From an uncultured Lentisphaeria bacterium (GTDB lineage: Bacteria; Verrucomicrobiota; Lentisphaeria; JABSQK01; CAJWLW01): a stretch of DNA of 37,504 nt. The first letter of the stretch is position 1; each line of letters begins with the position of its first letter. The translations under genes were made by a program, and so were the position numbers. A model generated the notes under the pieces. It was not told the origin of the DNA, did not search any database, and was given only the letters and a program-made list of their open reading frames with translations. This document shows, in pieces, positions 30,152 to 37,504 of the stretch. The stretch spans positions 1-37,504 of the forward strand of contig CAJWLW010000014.1 of NCBI GenBank assembly GCA_913042885.1, given 5' to 3'.

Positions 30152-32170
30152 CTACGGCAGGGGCCGCCAGCGCACGGCTTGCATCATGCCCGTCCGATCA
30201 CAGGCTACGAACGGGGGGCGTTCACCCAGCACGCTGAGAATCATTCCGGGCTTGCCATCAGCCAGCTCCGGCGGCAGCACGCAGTTTGTCGAGTACTCGG
30301 GATAGGTCATTACCGTACTGAGGTAGTAGGTCTCTTGGTCCCAGGTGTTGCCGCCATCGCGGCTGACCCGGGCCCGCTCCCCACCATGCAACCAGGGTAC
30401 GCGATGGACGTGCATGGTCACGATCCGGCCGTCGGGCAGTTCGACTGCGGAGCCGTTCATTTCACCCAGGCCGGTACTGCCTGCCCGGACATTGGTCCAG
30501 GTCACGCCGCCGTCATCGGAATCGGCCAGGAGGATGTTCTTGACCACCGAGCCGAGCACGCTGGACACGGTCTGCCCATACTGCATTGCCCACATGCGCC
30601 AGAGGTCCTCATATTCCTTCTCCAGGTACACCGGCCAGGCGCCTGGCCGAGGCGGCAGATTGTTGCGGCAGACGGCCAGCAGGCGGCCGGAGGCCAACTC
30701 GATGATCGAGGGTGCGCCCGTGGGACAGATCGGATAGCCCTCCGACCATGTCCGGCCGCCATCCGTGGAGCGGTAGATATAGGCGACGTGGTTCACTCCC
30801 GGTCTGGGATAGGCGATCGGCCAGAGCAGGGTGCCGTCGCGCAGTTGCGTCATCTGGCCGCCCACCGTTTCGGAAGGGAACGGGCCGGGCCCCTTGCCGA
30901 TGCGTTCCCACGTTTGTCCCTCGTCCCGGGACTGGTACAGCACCAGGCGGCCGTCCTCCAGCTCCGGCGCGAGGAAGGATCCATCGGGCAACACACTGCG
31001 CACGCGCCGGGGAACTTTCAGAATATCCCATGTCCGTCCCCCGTCCCCCGAGCGCATCAGATTGTCGGTGGTGATCTCAGAGTTTTCCCTGGTTACAGCC
31101 GTTGCCGGGAGGTAGATCATGTTGTCCCTGGTGATGACGAAATTACACCGGCCCTCGCCGCCATAGAGCGGCAGTCGGATGCGCTCGGCCGGCAACTCAT
31201 GGATTTCGCCATCGCGCGAGTAGAGGATCCCCTGAAAGTCGTCTGCCTCGGGACCGGATTGTTCCCATCCGAACCCGTCGTTGATGACGGGATGCACGGT
31301 AAACATGTAGCCGTAGCTGGAAACGTCGATTGCCGTTCCCTCGGCCGAGAAGACGTGGGCCCGGAAGTTTCCGACCAGGGGAAAGTCCAGTGACAACCGA
31401 GTCTGGTTGCGTCCGGGTGCGGAGGGGCAGGGGACCTTCTCGGTGAAGACGACTCTGCCCTCGAGGGTCTCGATCGACAGCTCGAGATCTCCGGGCCGGG
31501 CCTGCGGCCCGGTGGCGTAGGTATTCAGGTCAATCTCGAACGGTTCACCGTGCAAATGCAACATGCCGCTGAAAGGTTTGTCGGCCGTCAGGTGCGCCTC
31601 GACCGGATACCGCGTCTCGAATGGCGTCGCCCGCGGTCCCTCCTCCAGTTGCACGGCGTCCACCTGGAGTTGCCCCTCGGTCTCAGCCGTGGCGACCAGA
31701 TCCACCGCCCCCTGGTGGAAGTAAAAAGCGGTGTTGAAGGTGAGCTCGTACCGCTGCCAGTCCCCGCCGATCTGTATCGGTTCGCTCTCTGCATCCGGGG
31801 TTTCGCGCCAGTCCATCGCATTCGTCCAGACGCGGAGTTGCAGTTTTGCCGAAGGTGTATCGCTGCGGGCGAATACCGAGAGGGTGTAGACCTGTCCGCC
31901 CTTCATGGGGACGACCGGTGAAGTCAGGTGCCCGGGGCCGTCTTCCGGAATGGGAATGACTGTCGCCCGGCCCCCGTCGGGGGCATCCGCCACTTCCTCG
32001 ATCACCGGCATCGCGGCGGGCGCCTGGCCGGTGGCAGCGAGCGGGATAGTGAGCGGGTTGAACACGTCGGTCCAGTTGTCCGGCCCGCCTTCCCCCGGAT
32101 TGTATTTGACCCACTCGTGTTTCGCCTGCCCGAAGTCGAGTTCGAAACTGGCGTTGGGCAACAGATTCAT
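30152..32170 (-). CDS. Asp-box (BNR) sialidase-like protein with an N-terminal carbohydrate-binding-like domain
   Basis: A 672-residue protein. Residues 1-150 (MNLLPNASFELDFG) look like a galactose-binding/CBM-type beta sandwich, followed by a linker domain and a six-bladed beta-propeller. Five Asp boxes of the form S-x-D-x-G-x-T-W are seen at about residues 373, 415, 471, 553 and 606. The sialidase F-R-I-P motif and Arg triad are not evident, so sialic-acid hydrolysis is not proven; many relatives act on rhamnogalacturonan or other polymers, or are unknown. ATG 32170 is fixed by AAGGAG on the minus strand (32179-32184) 8 bases upstream. No signal peptide is visible although both flanking genes encode exported proteins. 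Probably co-transcribed with them (63 bases from the upstream gene, 37 from the next). Confidence 0.85.
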   Translation of the reverse strand: MNLLPNASFELDFGQAKHEWVKYNPGEGGPDNWTDVFNPLTIPLAATGQAPAAMPVIEEVADAPDGGRATVIPIPEDGPGHLTSPVVPMKGGQVYTLSVFARSDTPSAKLQLRVWTNAMDWRETPDAESEPIQIGGDWQRYELTFNTAFYFHQGAVDLVATAETEGQLQVDAVQLEEGPRATPFETRYPVEAHLTADKPFSGMLHLHGEPFEIDLNTYATGPQARPGDLELSIETLEGRVVFTEKVPCPSAPGRNQTRLSLDFPLVGNFRAHVFSAEGTAIDVSSYGYMFTVHPVINDGFGWEQSGPEADDFQGILYSRDGEIHELPAERIRLPLYGGEGRCNFVITRDNMIYLPATAVTRENSEITTDNLMRSGDGGRTWDILKVPRRVRSVLPDGSFLAPELEDGRLVLYQSRDEGQTWERIGKGPGPFPSETVGGQMTQLRDGTLLWPIAYPRPGVNHVAYIYRSTDGGRTWSEGYPICPTGAPSIIELASGRLLAVCRNNLPPRPGAWPVYLEKEYEDLWRMWAMQYGQTVSSVLGSVVKNILLADSDDGGVTWTNVRAGSTGLGEMNGSAVELPDGRIVTMHVHRVPWLHGGERARVSRDGGNTWDQETYYLSTVMTYPEYSTNCVLPPELADGKPGMILSVLGERPPFVACDRTGMMQAVRWRPLP

Positions 32171-32233
32171 TTTAACAGCTCCTTCTGGCAATGTCTTGAT
32201 GGCAGTTCAGATACCTTACGCTTTGGCTGCCCC

Positions 32234-35182
32234 TCACCGTAAGGGCTTGCCGCGGGTGAAGAGCGTGATCTTGGCCGTCTCGCCCTGGCCCTGGTCCCGG
32301 TCACAGATGAAGGTGAGCTCGTTGTTTCCCTTGCGGACTGTGGGCACGACGCCTTGCGGCTGCACTTCCGCCTGGGTGAACCCGTTGGGATCGAAGACGC
32401 GCACCGGGCCGCCGCCCTCATACTCCAGGTACCAGTCCGGCTCGAGCCTGACGGGGAAGGTGATGGATTCTCCCTGTATCGTCAGGCCGGGGTTGTGGAG
32501 AACCCGGGGGGTCTCCTTCAGCGCCTCCAGGCGGCCGAAGCCGGCCGTGGCTGTCGCCCCGGGGGGCAGGTTGGTGATGAAGACGTAGACCCGATCGACG
32601 GTCTCGTAGTTCATGATCCCAAGGGCATAGTAGTTGCTGAAGGGGAACTTGAAGTCGAAAATCTCGCCGCCGGCGGACTCCGGCATCATGACGTATTTCC
32701 AACCCGTAAAGTCCAGCTGCACATAATAGTCGCGGACGTTCCGCCGACCGGACTCGATGGTGAAATGCAGATACGCTCCGGAGCCGTCGCCTTTGACCCA
32801 GGTGCCAAGGGCCCGATGCTGCTTGATGTCTTTGATGCCATCGAGGATCACCTCGGCACAGGCCCAGCCCTTCGGGTTGGTCCCTTGATTCACCGCAGTG
32901 ACGTCGAAGGCGTTGCCGCCGCCCGGGGTATCCTCGTCCGAGTTTCGCAGCGTGAACGCCATGCCCGGAGCTTCACGGTCTCCAAACATTGGTCCGGCGC
33001 CGGTGGTCCTGAGCTTCAACTCGCCCGGTTTCAGCAGCGTCACGTTGGCCGGATCGCCGTACTCGGCCAGTTGCGGCTTCGGCTCGATGAAGACACGCAG
33101 GGGTTGCGCCGGATGCGGGCTCTCGAAGGTCCAGACGTTCTGCTCACCGTCGACTTTCGCCACATATTTCTTTGGCGCGTAGGTCACGGGACGCAACTGC
33201 CACTTGCCCTTTGCCGTCTGTTCCAGGGCGAATTCCCGGTTTGGCTCCTTCAGTTGCTCGCGGATCCTCTCCGGGAAATAGCCGGCGATCTTGAGCTCCT
33301 CCCAGTTCCTGATCATGGCGAAGATCTCCTGCGTCCGGCCGTTGCCGTCCAGCCGGTCCTTGTCGACACTCAGGGAGATCGGCGCCGCGTAGGCCAGGGC
33401 CTTGCTCCAGGCGTAGACCATCTCCCGTGGCCGCGTGGCGGGGCCGGTCACAGTGTGGGTGAAGTAGCCGAACCAGCCCAGGTCGAACGGCGTCAGGTTC
33501 AGTATGGAACTGGCCGCGTCGGCCAGGCTCCCGTTGAAGTTCTCCATGAACCCGATTTGGGAAACGTCACGGTGATTGCCCTGGGTGAGGACGTGCCAGC
33601 TGTGATTGCTGACCGGACCATGCGAGAACCGCACCTCGCGGCGGGTGTACTCAAATCGCTTGACGGCCGAGAGGCCCCGGGTATACCAGTTCGGCAACCA
33701 TTCCGGGGGGTAGTAGTTGGTGTTTTGCCCGGAGCCGTCGGGATAGAAGTAGTCGGCCTCGAACCGGTCCAGGACTGCCGCTTCGGCCCGGATGACGCGG
33801 TCGAACAGATCGCTCTGCAGGTCCGGGAGGTAGTGGGCCCAGTAGAACTCGGCGAAGTTGCCGATCGTCGCGCCCGCGGCATGCGCGGCGGTGACGGTCC
33901 CGTGGGCACCGCGCTGGCAGCTCGTGAAGCCGTAGGGCTCGGTCGTCTGCAGGTCGCCGTAAATGATGATCTCGTCACCGATGCGCAGGTCGCGCCCGTG
34001 GTACTCGGCCTTGTCGCCCTTGGCCAGGAGACCGCGTGGGGAGGTTGTCGTGGGGATGAACGAGTCGCCGGGACCGATGTCGGCGGCCAGGATGCGCTGT
34101 CTTTCGGGATACATCAGGAAGCCTTGCGCCGGCACCGGGGTGACCAGGGGATCATGCTTGTGCACGACCATCTCCCAATTGTGCAGCCCGAACTTCAGGC
34201 CGGCGGCGTGAATCTTGCGGCTCACGGCGAGGAGCCCGGCCTCGCCATTCGGGAAGTTATTCCGGTTGATGAGGAAACTCCCGTTGGAGGTGCACCAGTG
34301 GGGGCGGTTGATGTGGACATAGGTGAATCCTCCCGCCTTCGCATAGGCGATCATCTCGTCGGCGGTGTCCTCCGAGATCTGCGTGTAGAGAAGGGACTTC
34401 ATCTGATAGGGAGACCTGCGGGCCCAGACGCCGTCGATCGTGGGGTGGGGCAGGCCGTTGTCGATCTCGACCTGCTCGATAATGTCCAGCAGGCTCTCTG
34501 TCGGGCATGCGATGACGGCGACTTTCGCTCCGTCCAGCCTGACCCGCCGGTCCGCGTGGGCGATGAGCACGGGCAGCTCGCCGTCCTTGGGAACGATGTG
34601 CCCCCGGGCGCCGCGGAAGATCATGCCGGGGATGGGTTCACCGGGGATCGCCGGCTGTAGCGAGGCGACATAGGAATGGGTCTCGAGGTTCAACGGGATC
34701 AAGGCCGCGGCGTAGTTGTCGTCCCGGCAGTGGGTGAGGACGTTGCCGATCGCCTGCGTGATGTCCAGCGGCACGCGCACGAGATGGATTTCGGTGATAG
34801 TGTGGTCGTTGAGGGCCGTCAGCTCCAGGGTCAGATAGTTCGGGAAAGCCCGGGCGTGGACCTTCGCCCGGATGCCCGAGTCCCCGAAGGTCACGTGCAG
34901 GAAGCCGCCGATCCATTCCACGGCCGTGGAGCCGATCCACTGCCCGTCCTTTTCGACGGCCATGAACGGGACCGGCCCAGTGGCGGCCTGGTGGTCCCGG
35001 CCCGTCCGCCGGTCCTGAAACGCCTTGTTGAATCCATCCGTGCCGACGGCGTAGGTGAAACGGTCCGTCTCCAGGACGACGCGGTCACCTACCGCCCGCA
35101 CGCCGGGCGCTCCCATGGCGGAGATGTTGCACAGACCCACGATCCCGGCGGTCACCATGGCGATTCGCATAGTTTTCATCAT
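32234..35182 (-). CDS. Secreted, unclassified TIM-barrel-like glycoside hydrolase candidate
   Basis: A 982-residue exported protein; ATG 35182 has GGGAGA (35188-35193) upstream and starts a signal peptide (MMKTMRIAMVTAGIVGL, cleavage about ISAMGA). An N-terminal beta-sandwich domain (about 25-270) resembles the supersandwich of GH36/GH97-type enzymes. It is followed by a barrel (about 280-620) with FTYVHINRPHW, GLKFGLHNWE, D477 in RFEADYFYPDGSG and E547 in GFMENFNGS as acidic candidates. The C-terminal part includes a galactose-binding-like beta domain (about 730-900). I cannot assign a known family. The position between a DUF4091 gene and a sialidase-like gene, and the domain order, suggest a polysaccharide-degrading enzyme acting outside the cytoplasm. 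The strand-7/strand-4 type acidic residues are my proposal, not proof. Confidence 0.8.
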   Translation of the reverse strand: MMKTMRIAMVTAGIVGLCNISAMGAPGVRAVGDRVVLETDRFTYAVGTDGFNKAFQDRRTGRDHQAATGPVPFMAVEKDGQWIGSTAVEWIGGFLHVTFGDSGIRAKVHARAFPNYLTLELTALNDHTITEIHLVRVPLDITQAIGNVLTHCRDDNYAAALIPLNLETHSYVASLQPAIPGEPIPGMIFRGARGHIVPKDGELPVLIAHADRRVRLDGAKVAVIACPTESLLDIIEQVEIDNGLPHPTIDGVWARRSPYQMKSLLYTQISEDTADEMIAYAKAGGFTYVHINRPHWCTSNGSFLINRNNFPNGEAGLLAVSRKIHAAGLKFGLHNWEMVVHKHDPLVTPVPAQGFLMYPERQRILAADIGPGDSFIPTTTSPRGLLAKGDKAEYHGRDLRIGDEIIIYGDLQTTEPYGFTSCQRGAHGTVTAAHAAGATIGNFAEFYWAHYLPDLQSDLFDRVIRAEAAVLDRFEADYFYPDGSGQNTNYYPPEWLPNWYTRGLSAVKRFEYTRREVRFSHGPVSNHSWHVLTQGNHRDVSQIGFMENFNGSLADAASSILNLTPFDLGWFGYFTHTVTGPATRPREMVYAWSKALAYAAPISLSVDKDRLDGNGRTQEIFAMIRNWEELKIAGYFPERIREQLKEPNREFALEQTAKGKWQLRPVTYAPKKYVAKVDGEQNVWTFESPHPAQPLRVFIEPKPQLAEYGDPANVTLLKPGELKLRTTGAGPMFGDREAPGMAFTLRNSDEDTPGGGNAFDVTAVNQGTNPKGWACAEVILDGIKDIKQHRALGTWVKGDGSGAYLHFTIESGRRNVRDYYVQLDFTGWKYVMMPESAGGEIFDFKFPFSNYYALGIMNYETVDRVYVFITNLPPGATATAGFGRLEALKETPRVLHNPGLTIQGESITFPVRLEPDWYLEYEGGGPVRVFDPNGFTQAEVQPQGVVPTVRKGNNELTFICDRDQGQGETAKITLFTRGKPLR

Positions 35183-35285
35183 CGACTTCTCCCTGTGTGT
35201 ACAGTTTGTTCCGGCATGTTCCCGTGACCGGGTCATTCTCCCGGACCTTTCGCTTCCCGTGGGGCCTGCCGTGTGGCGCCCGGGT

Positions 35286-37118
35286 TCAGGGTTTCAACAA
35301 GGCCTCGGTTCTGTGCGCCATTTCGAGGCGCCACTCATCGAGATCGACATTGACCGTGACGTCGCCGAGCCAGCGTTCGGTGCGGGCAACCAGGCGCCGG
35401 TGCTTTCCCGCGGCCCTGGCCTTGGCGATGGCATCCTGCAGTGTCGCGAGGTAGCGTGCGTCGTCAAAGCCTTCGCGATAGCCTTCCCACCCCAATGTGT
35501 CGACCGGGCCCTTGGGGCCGCGCAGGACGAAGGCATTGCCGCCGCAAGCCACGCCATGATCCTTGAGATGTTGATCGCCGTAGCGAATCGTTGGTGTCCA
35601 GATATGGACGTAGGCCCAGGTCATGGTGCCGTCGAGCCCGGTCTTCCACAGGCCCAGGCCGCGATGTCGACGATGGAGCTGCGGCACTTTCGCGCCGCCT
35701 TGGGGATCGAAATAACTGAAGATCTTGTGACCGTACTCATGGGTGCCCTTGATAATCCGCTGCATGTTCGGCGTCAGGAACATTTCAGGATCCCAGGTCA
35801 CCATCTGTTGACGATGTAACAAGGTCTCGCGCGGATGTACCTGCCATTGCTGGTGCTGGTCAACGATCAGTGCACCGGGATGTGCAAGGATGGGCCGGTC
35901 GACGAGATCGCCGACGATGTCGAGATAGTCGCCCTGATTAGCGACCCAGATGCCGCTGCCGCCGGCGCGGACCGACGCGTAGCTTTCACGCATGGCGCGC
36001 AGCCGATCACCGGAATATTCGTCGGCGCCCATGAACAATGCGCCGGTGTAGCCGCGGGCCTTGGCCCAGGCCACGGTGGTTTGGGCCACTTCGATATTGC
36101 GCTGTTCTTGCTGGTCCGTCAGCTCGCCTTTCTTGATGACCATGCCGGCGCCGTCGAACAGATACAGCATCACTCCCTTCGGCATGCCCGCCTGCTCGCG
36201 CATGTCGAGAATGCGCGACAGTCGGGTGAATTGGATGTTGCCGGCCTCATCCTGTTCCGGGCCTTCGTAAATACACGGATTTGTGCACCCGTGTGCCGCC
36301 ATGTTACGGCATTCGGCCAGGTACTGTTCGTCGGTGATCGGATTGTATTTGTCCCGCTGCCCGGCGGACAGGCCCTCGTGATCGAGCATTGTCGGGTAAT
36401 AAACACTGTACTCGAACGGCGGCGGCAGCAGATCGAACGAAGGCACCGTGACTGTCAGCTTCAGTGTTGTTGCAGGCGCGTTGCCCGGCGTGATCGTCAC
36501 CGTGGAGTGATAGGTGCCGGCGGCGGCGTTTTCCGGGATATGAACGGTGATCCAGAACTGGCGGAAATCGGCGATGTCGCCGGGCTGCAACTTCTCCGGA
36601 TCGACGAATTCACGATTCACCTCGGTTATTGTGGAAAAGCCCTCGCGGTACTTCTCGAGAGACAGCACGGCGCCGGGCGCCGGTTGCACCTCCTTGAGGT
36701 CGAGAACCCATTGCGGGGTCCGGTTGACGACGGTCAGCAGGCCCGGATCATGGAGCAGCACCCATGGCATGACATGCTGCGCGTAGGCGACGGTGCAGGT
36801 GACGCGCTGTGCGATTCGCACATCAACGGCATCGGCGGGCAGCTCGCCGGCGACGCCTTTCAGCGGGCCAGGCTGCACCATCACCTGCTTCAATGGTTCG
36901 TCCGTCTCGACGAGGAACGACGCTGGCTCGTACTCGCCGCGGGCACACATGATCGACATCACCGTTTCTTCCCGGCATTCGACCGGCAGCGCTTCGCCTT
37001 CGAGAATCGAGTTGTCGTTGATGGCGGGGCGGATGACATAGGTCCGGTAGTCGGCGCTTGCGCGGGAAGATATGAGGACACAGGTGAGCGCGAACAACAG
37101 GTTTCGCAGATTGAACAT
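35286..37118 (-). CDS. Secreted DUF4091 / GH123-like protein
   Basis: A 610-residue exported protein with signal peptide MFNLRNLLFALTCVLISSRASA, fixed by ATG 37118 and a GAGG on the minus strand (37128-37131); the in-frame stretch up to 37316 is not family-like. The N-terminal beta domain (about 25-230) is followed by the DUF4091 barrel. It has the Asp-Glu pair D366-E367 (FMGADEYSG) in the place of the GH123 catalytic pair, and the terminal family motif R-E-G-F-D-D-A-R-Y-L. Unlike the copy at 6320-8881 it has no HEAT extension. It is the first gene of the minus-strand operon running to 26404, with a 103-base gap to the next gene. Expected to act on glycans at the cell surface or in the periplasm; specificity unknown. 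Confidence 0.87.
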   Translation of the reverse strand: MFNLRNLLFALTCVLISSRASADYRTYVIRPAINDNSILEGEALPVECREETVMSIMCARGEYEPASFLVETDEPLKQVMVQPGPLKGVAGELPADAVDVRIAQRVTCTVAYAQHVMPWVLLHDPGLLTVVNRTPQWVLDLKEVQPAPGAVLSLEKYREGFSTITEVNREFVDPEKLQPGDIADFRQFWITVHIPENAAAGTYHSTVTITPGNAPATTLKLTVTVPSFDLLPPPFEYSVYYPTMLDHEGLSAGQRDKYNPITDEQYLAECRNMAAHGCTNPCIYEGPEQDEAGNIQFTRLSRILDMREQAGMPKGVMLYLFDGAGMVIKKGELTDQQEQRNIEVAQTTVAWAKARGYTGALFMGADEYSGDRLRAMRESYASVRAGGSGIWVANQGDYLDIVGDLVDRPILAHPGALIVDQHQQWQVHPRETLLHRQQMVTWDPEMFLTPNMQRIIKGTHEYGHKIFSYFDPQGGAKVPQLHRRHRGLGLWKTGLDGTMTWAYVHIWTPTIRYGDQHLKDHGVACGGNAFVLRGPKGPVDTLGWEGYREGFDDARYLATLQDAIAKARAAGKHRRLVARTERWLGDVTVNVDLDEWRLEMAHRTEALLKP

Positions 37119-37263
37119 TTCAGGTTTCCTCGGGAGCGTCGGCATTTTACCGGCTTGATTTATTTTCGAAAAAGCGATGCGGATACCACGGGGACAAATC
37201 GTTGGATTCTCCTGCCATCGCGGATGTTTTTTTGTCTTGAATATGCCGACCCTGCGAGACGCA

Positions 37264-37315
37264 TGTTCACAATGCCCCCGGTACCAGGGCGTACGCCAAC
37301 CTTGCGCAGTGAACA
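37264..37315. promoter_or_regulatory. Nested dyads upstream of the secreted-enzyme operon
   Basis: TGTTCAC (37264-37270) and its exact reverse complement GTGAACA (37309-37315) flank a perfect 10-base palindrome GGCGTACGCC (37288-37297), almost concentric with it. This lies in the 245-base spacer 37119-37363 ahead of the operon's first gene. The arrangement suggests a regulator binding two arms with a looped or central site. Confidence 0.4.
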
Positions 37316-37363
37316 ATTAAAGGTAGGCAATCGTCAGGTGATTTCAATGTTGATGATCTGTTT

Positions 37364-37504
37364 CATCCCGGGAAGATGATCTCATGGCATCGTCCGGCTG
37401 CGACGCGGTCCCAGGGGTTCCGTGCAGCGGGATCGACACCCGGTTCGAAACGGCAGTTGGACAAGCGCTGAAAAGTGCGTTTCCACACGCTGCGGTGAAC
37501 TCCA
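37364..37504 (-). CDS. Possible C-terminal end of a gene running off the right edge
   Basis: On the minus strand a frame is open from the window edge to a TGA (plus-strand bases 37364-37366), 46 codons ending WDRVAAGRCHEIIFPG. Its composition is protein-like but I recognise no family. A plus-strand frame from ATG 37384 is also open to the edge, so the strand is uncertain. Confidence 0.3.

Noticed and set aside
28456..31393. Long plus-strand frames opposite the GH42-like and sialidase-like genes
   Set aside because: They lie over protein-coding sequence with clear Asp boxes and GH42 motifs on the minus strand; shadow frames.
32354..34660. A 768-codon plus-strand frame opposite the unclassified hydrolase
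   Set aside because: The minus-strand protein has a signal peptide, ribosome binding site and domain structure; the opposite frame has none and is dominated by Gly, Val and Arg.
35835..37379. A 514-codon plus-strand frame opposite the second DUF4091 gene
   Set aside because: Antisense to a gene with a signal peptide and the family's terminal motif; no domain sense of its own.
1..37504. CRISPR array, tRNA, rRNA or insertion sequence
   Set aside because: I scanned for regularly spaced repeats, conserved RNA cores and transposase-like motifs and saw none; a covariance-model search would be needed to exclude tRNAs fully.
37384..37504. Plus-strand partial gene from ATG 37384
   Set aside because: Open to the edge but with a poor ribosome binding site and Ala/Gly/Ser-rich composition; the minus-strand frame there reads more like protein, though neither is secure.

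Overview
This window looks like a piece of a GC-rich bacterial chromosome, probably from an environmental, glycan-degrading lineage. The clues are a type IV pilin-like protein with the H-X9-DG C-terminal motif, a formylglycine-type sulfatase, paired phytanoyl-CoA-dioxygenase-family (PhyH) genes, two DUF4091-type proteins and several large glycoside-hydrolase-like enzymes. This mix is typical of the PVC superphylum (Planctomycetota, Lentisphaerota, Kiritimatiellota) and of Poribacteria, Latescibacterota and Hydrogenedentota genomes. I cannot choose among them from sequence alone. I saw no rRNA, tRNA, CRISPR array, integrase, transposase or phage gene. No gene that I recognise encodes a transporter or a DNA-binding regulator.

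Layout. (1) 1-8881, plus strand: the end of an unknown protein, two PhyH-type dioxygenases, an enolase-superfamily dehydratase/racemase, a degenerate D-2-hydroxyacid dehydrogenase-like protein, a sulfatase, and a secreted DUF4091 protein fused to HEAT repeats. (2) 8947-11803, minus: a compact trio of ATP-grasp acyl-CoA ligase beta, acyl-CoA ligase alpha and a short citrate-synthase-family (citryl-CoA-lyase-like) protein. (3) 11974-17642, plus: an M81/MlrC-type metallopeptidase-family protein, an aldo/keto reductase, a PIG-L (LmbE) deacetylase and a GH36-like alpha-galactosidase. Two of these have a well-placed start region in the wrong frame. (4) 17739-18509, minus: a lone pilin-like protein, then a 364-base divergent spacer and (18874-21024, plus) a GH42-like protein lacking the usual acid/base Glu. 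(5) 21130-25164, minus: a tightly packed four-gene operon (permuted alkaline-phosphatase-fold enzyme, HAD phosphatase, ThDP enzyme, D-2-hydroxyacid dehydrogenase), divergent from a PHP-domain phosphoesterase (25448-26338). (6) 26404-37118, minus: four large genes in a probable operon (DUF4091 protein, unclassified TIM-barrel-like hydrolase, Asp-box sialidase-like protein, giant GH42-like protein). (7) A possible partial minus-strand gene runs off the right edge.

How it may work together (inference): secreted or envelope enzymes (sulfatase, DUF4091 proteins, GH42-like, sialidase-like, GH36) would trim sulfated, deacetylatable or galactose-containing polymers. The cytoplasmic enzymes (enolase-superfamily dehydratase, dehydrogenases, aldo/keto reductase, PIG-L, ThDP enzyme, HAD and PHP phosphatases) would then process unusual sugar acids and 2-oxo or 2-hydroxy acids. 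The ligase/lyase trio could activate a tricarboxylate or substituted malate to its CoA ester and cleave it to feed central metabolism. The points most worth a second look are the ligase/lyase trio, the permuted phosphatase operon, the two catalytically degenerate enzymes and the unclassified secreted hydrolase.
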